The notes under the pieces were generated by a model. The model did no database searches. It was given only the letters and a program-made list of their open reading frames with translations, and was not told the DNA's origin. The position numbers were made by a program, and so were the translations under genes. A stretch of 64,000 nucleotides of DNA from JBEKIK01 sp963845975 (GTDB lineage: Bacteria > Planctomycetota > Planctomycetia > Pirellulales > Thermoguttaceae), in contig CAWJUD010000001.1 of NCBI GenBank assembly GCA_963845975.1, positions 434,001-498,000 on the forward strand, in the 5' to 3' direction. How positions within the stretch are numbered: position 1 is the first letter of the stretch; each line of letters opens with the position of its first letter. Shown here piece after piece: positions 61,367 to 64,000 of this stretch.

Positions 61367-61930
61367 ATGCAATACGAAGTCGAACAAAAATTTCCCGTTA
61401 CCGATATGCAGGCTTTGCAGGATCGATTGATCGCGCTTGGGGCGACGATTGGTGAAACGCAGGTGGAGGTCGATCTGTATTTTGCCCATCCCGCGCGGGA
61501 TTTCAGCAAGACGGACGAGGCCTTGCGGATTCGCCGCCAAGGGGCGAAAAATTTTATTACTTACAAGGGGCCGAAGATCGATGCCACGACCAAAACCCGG
61601 CGTGAAATCGAGTTGCCTTTGCCCGACGGCGAAGAATCAGCTAGGGACTGGAGCAGCATGTTGGAGGCTTTGGGTTTCGAGCCCGTCGGCGAGGTGCTCA
61701 AGTGGCGGCGCAAGGCTCGCATTCTCTGGCAAAGTCAGGCCATAGAGTGCTCTTTGGACGACGTGCAAGGACTAGGGGAGTACTGCGAATTGGAACTTGT
61801 AACCAACTTCGCCGATCTGGAACCGGCCAAGGCCTGCATCGCCGCCCTGGCCGATAAACTCGGATTAAAACAGAGCGAGCGGCGGAGTTATTTGGAATTG
61901 TTGTTGGAGGCCCAAGGCCGGAAACTTTAG
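61367..61930 (+). CDS. CYTH-domain protein (class IV adenylate cyclase / ThTPase-like)
   Basis: A 187-residue CYTH (triphosphate tunnel) protein. The ExExK signature is YEVEQKFPV at the N-terminus, followed by VDLYFAHPARDF, ALRIRRQG, FITYKGPK, RREIELPL and YCELELVTNF, each placing charged residues into the tunnel. Members hydrolyse or cyclise triphosphates (cAMP synthesis, inorganic or thiamine triphosphate). The presence of thiE 2.2 kb upstream is not enough to pick thiamine triphosphate. GAGG lies 6 bases before the ATG. Confidence 0.9.
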   Translation: MQYEVEQKFPVTDMQALQDRLIALGATIGETQVEVDLYFAHPARDFSKTDEALRIRRQGAKNFITYKGPKIDATTKTRREIELPLPDGEESARDWSSMLEALGFEPVGEVLKWRRKARILWQSQAIECSLDDVQGLGEYCELELVTNFADLEPAKACIAALADKLGLKQSERRSYLELLLEAQGRKL

Positions 61931-61943
61931 GCCCGAGGAACAA

Positions 61944-62005
61944 CCGCGACCGACCAGCCGACCAACGCTTCGCGTCGGTGCCCGTTGGTGCCCGTCGCGG
62001 CTTTA
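61944..62005 (-). repeat. Modular hairpin element, copy C, in a GCCGCGAC palindrome
   Basis: Arms CCGCGAC (61944-61950) and GTCGCGG(CTTTA) (61994-62005) flank a 43-base inner element, the reverse-complement relative of copies A and B (inner text ends GTTGGTGCCC). It lies between the CYTH gene and lpxB. Confidence 0.6.
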
Positions 62006-62164
62006 CAGGAATTATCTTTACAGGAATTATGTGGAGGGATGCATAAGAGTTGTGACAAAAATCCTATCCCCTATCTCTAATCTCTAGCCCCTAAATCAAA
62101 ACTGCACTTTCGTTGAAATGGGGAATCTGCGATACTTGGCATGGGTTTTATGGAAGGAACCGAC

Positions 62165-63427
62165 ATGCCAGAATCCAAACCATATACGATATTCTTTTCA
62201 GCCGGCGAGCCCAGCGGCGACCTGCATGGGGCAAATTTAATCCGGCAACTGCGGAAACACTGCCCAAATTTGGAGGCGGTCGGTTATGGCGGGCCGAAAA
62301 TGGCCGCTGTCGGATGCCGGCTGCATGCCGATCTTACTACCTTGGCCGTGATGTGGTTCGCCCGAGCGCTCATGAATTTTCACAAATTTTGGGGACTGGT
62401 CGGCAGGGCAGATCGTTATTTTCGGCATCAAAAGCCGGATGCGGTGGTGCTGATCGACTATCCGGGCTTTAACTGGTGGATTGCCAAACGGGCGAAATTG
62501 CACGGGATACCGGTTTTTTATTACACCCCGCCGCAAATCTGGGCCTGGGCAACCTGGCGGGCGAGTAAAATGCGCAAGTATGTGGATCATGTATTGTGCG
62601 CCCTGCCCTTTGAGGAAGATTGGTTGCGCAAACGGGGATGCAACGCCACGTTCGTGGGCCATCCGTTCTTCGACGAGGTCGAGCGATACAAGCTTGACGA
62701 AAAGTTTATCGAAGAACATCGTCAGCAAAGCGGACCGCTGCTGGCGATCCTGCCCGGGTCGCGAAATCAGGAGGTCGCCAACAACCTGAAATGGTTCCTC
62801 AAGGCGGCGGCCATTGTCCGCCGTCAAGTGCCGAACGTCCACTTGGCCATGGCTTGTTTCAAGCCGCACCAGGCCGAAATTGCCCGGCGCGAAGTCGAAG
62901 CGGCCGGATTGCCAGTGGAAATTTGCCTGGGAAAGACGCCTGAACTGATGTCGCTGGCCGATTGTGCAATGGCCGTTTCCGGTTCGGTATCGCTGGAACT
63001 ACTGTATCACGCCACGCCCACGGTCATTCTATATTGGGTCAGCCGCTTGGGCTACTTTGTGCAAGGTTTTTTTCGTAAAGTGAAATACATTACGCTGGTC
63101 AATTTGCTGTCGACCGATGAACTTTATCCGCCAGACCTGTCGCCTTACGATCCATCGCAGGCTGACGCCGACAAAGTGCTGTTCCCGGAATATTTGACTT
63201 GCGAAGACAAGTCGGAACAAATAGCGGGCCATTTGATCGAGTGGATCACAGATCCGGCGAAACGTGCGGCCCGCGTCGCACAACTGGAGGCATTAAAGGA
63301 AAAGATCGCCCACGGCGGGGCATCCAGTCGGGCGGCTGAGTACATTCTCGACGTGCTTGCCAAGCGCCGTCATCCCATCCCCAGGCCACATTTCCTGCCC
63401 GTCAATGAAAAAGTGGTTATTGGATAG
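62165..63427 (+). CDS. lpxB: Lipid-A-disaccharide synthase
   Basis: LpxB condenses UDP-diacylglucosamine with lipid X in lipid A synthesis. The 420-residue protein has the family start IFFSAGEPSGDLHGANLIRQ, DAVVLIDYPGFNWWIAKRAK, YYTPPQIWAWATWRASKMRK, HVLCALPFEEDWLRKRG, FVGHPFFDEV, LLAILPGSRNQEVANNLKWF, AVSGSVSLELLYHATPTVIL and YITLVNLLSTDELYPP. ATG at 62165 has AAGGA about 8 bases ahead. It supports a diderm envelope with lipid A. Other lpx genes are not in the window. Confidence 0.96.
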   Translation: MPESKPYTIFFSAGEPSGDLHGANLIRQLRKHCPNLEAVGYGGPKMAAVGCRLHADLTTLAVMWFARALMNFHKFWGLVGRADRYFRHQKPDAVVLIDYPGFNWWIAKRAKLHGIPVFYYTPPQIWAWATWRASKMRKYVDHVLCALPFEEDWLRKRGCNATFVGHPFFDEVERYKLDEKFIEEHRQQSGPLLAILPGSRNQEVANNLKWFLKAAAIVRRQVPNVHLAMACFKPHQAEIARREVEAAGLPVEICLGKTPELMSLADCAMAVSGSVSLELLYHATPTVILYWVSRLGYFVQGFFRKVKYITLVNLLSTDELYPPDLSPYDPSQADADKVLFPEYLTCEDKSEQIAGHLIEWITDPAKRAARVAQLEALKEKIAHGGASSRAAEYILDVLAKRRHPIPRPHFLPVNEKVVIG

Positions 63428-63546
63428 TGGACAATGGGCAGTGGGCAGTGGGCAGTGAACAGTGGACAATGGAAAGAAAAAAGTGCAAAATACTGAACCC
63501 TGAATCCCGAACCCTGAACACTGAACCCTGAACCCTGAACCCTTCC
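63428..63546. repeat. Two short-period arrays between lpxB and the M50 gene
   Basis: The first array is GTGGACAATGGGCAGTGGGC-type (63428-63475). The second is CCTGAACACTGAACCCTGAA-type (63495-63542) and matches the CAGGGTTCAGAGTTCAG text near 4188-4205 in reverse complement. Both end just before the next start codon. Confidence 0.6.
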
Positions 63547-64000
63547 ATGTTTGGCGAGCCCGGCCCTACTCAAGGCGATATACATTTCAGATTATTGGGG
63601 ATGCCCATTCGCATTCACCCGTTATTCTGGCTGGTTGCGGTGATTTTGGGGGCGAGCAGCGGGGGAGCGATTGAAGTACTGATCTGGGTGGCGGCCGTAT
63701 TGGTTTCGATCCTGATCCATGAATTGGGCCATGCTTTGGTAATCAGGGCATTTGGATTCCATCCGTGGATCGTACTTTACGGCATGGGCGGATTGACCAT
63801 CCACGACCCGGCCGAAAACTACAATTCCAAGGCCAATACGCCTTTGGGGCAGATTTCGATCAGTCTGGCCGGACCCTTGGCGGGTTTTTTATTGGCGGCC
63901 GTACTGCTTGGAGTGCTTTATTTGGCGGGATTCGGGAATCAAATCAAGTATGAATGGCCTTTTCATCTTAGGCCGATCTGGTTGGACGTTGCCAATTTAA
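63547..64000 (+). CDS. M50 family (site-2 protease-like) metalloprotease, 3' end outside window
   Basis: An open frame from ATG at 63547 to the window end (151 codons seen). It begins MFGEPGPTQGDIHFRLLGMP and has the zinc motif HELGH in VSILIHELGHALVIRAFGFH, in a hydrophobic helix, then ISISLAGPLAGFLLAAVLL, as in site-2 and SpoIVFB-like proteases. These enzymes cut membrane-bound proteins inside the bilayer. The third zinc ligand lies beyond the window. No ribosome binding site is evident because the upstream array runs into the start. Confidence 0.9.
   Translation, partial: MFGEPGPTQGDIHFRLLGMPIRIHPLFWLVAVILGASSGGAIEVLIWVAAVLVSILIHELGHALVIRAFGFHPWIVLYGMGGLTIHDPAENYNSKANTPLGQISISLAGPLAGFLLAAVLLGVLYLAGFGNQIKYEWPFHLRPIWLDVANL

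Overview
The window looks like a chromosomal segment of a planctomycete (Pirellulales-like), probably from an environmental assembly. The main evidence is a 4542-residue exoprotein with an N-terminal LEPR-XLL-type motif (LEQRMLL). Supporting signs are the ThiD2-ThiE fusion, a PEP-CTERM-type pentapeptide protein, a planctomycete-style rhomboid start (MGIYDRDYY), a diderm gene set (lpxB, mlaEFD), gene-poor spacers full of small palindromes, and mostly moderate GC with a few AT-rich islands.

Layout. 1-3.2 kb: 3' end of uvrA, a membrane-anchored coiled-coil protein and a rhomboid protease. 3.3-8.9 kb: a frameshifted unknown gene, a repeat-rich spacer, an NmrA-like oxidoreductase, a secreted GH43-like hydrolase, a DnaQ-fold exonuclease and an AT-rich orphan gene. 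9-15 kb (all minus): typA with two frame breaks, a secreted unknown, NAD kinase, a TIM-barrel isomerase and a TraB-like lipoprotein. 15.5-35.6 kb: a surface-protein and glycan locus with a DUF4915 protein (one frame break), the giant exoprotein and its terminator, a double GT4 glycosyltransferase, a 176-bp MITE-like element and a GT-C-like membrane protein. 35.6-42.9 kb: an enolase-GNAT pair, phosphatidylserine decarboxylase followed by a degenerate enolase-superfamily protein, CBS, VWA, GNAT and PP2C genes. 43.1-48.9 kb: an arsenic-type operon in which two secreted Cys-tailed thioredoxin-like paralogues and a MacB-type ABC transporter precede arsR, arsC and acr3. 49-57.3 kb: a PEGA lipoprotein, a four-helix-bundle gene between two short-period arrays, the mlaE-mlaF-mlaD lipid-transport set, an orphan nucleotidyltransferase, clpC and a TPR protein. 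57.6-64 kb: a Clp_N-ThiD2-ThiE triple fusion, a pentapeptide/PEP-CTERM protein, a CYTH enzyme, lpxB and the start of an M50 protease.

The most unusual items are the arsenic operon with twin redox-dead thioredoxin-like Cys-tail proteins; the Clp_N-ThiD2-ThiE fusion, whose linker is read through a low-complexity array like those seen between genes; and a modular hairpin element found three times in the loops of two different host palindromes. Five single-base indels interrupt four otherwise conserved or intact genes. These may be sequence errors and should be checked before any gene-loss claim. No tRNA, rRNA, CRISPR array or intact insertion sequence was recognised.
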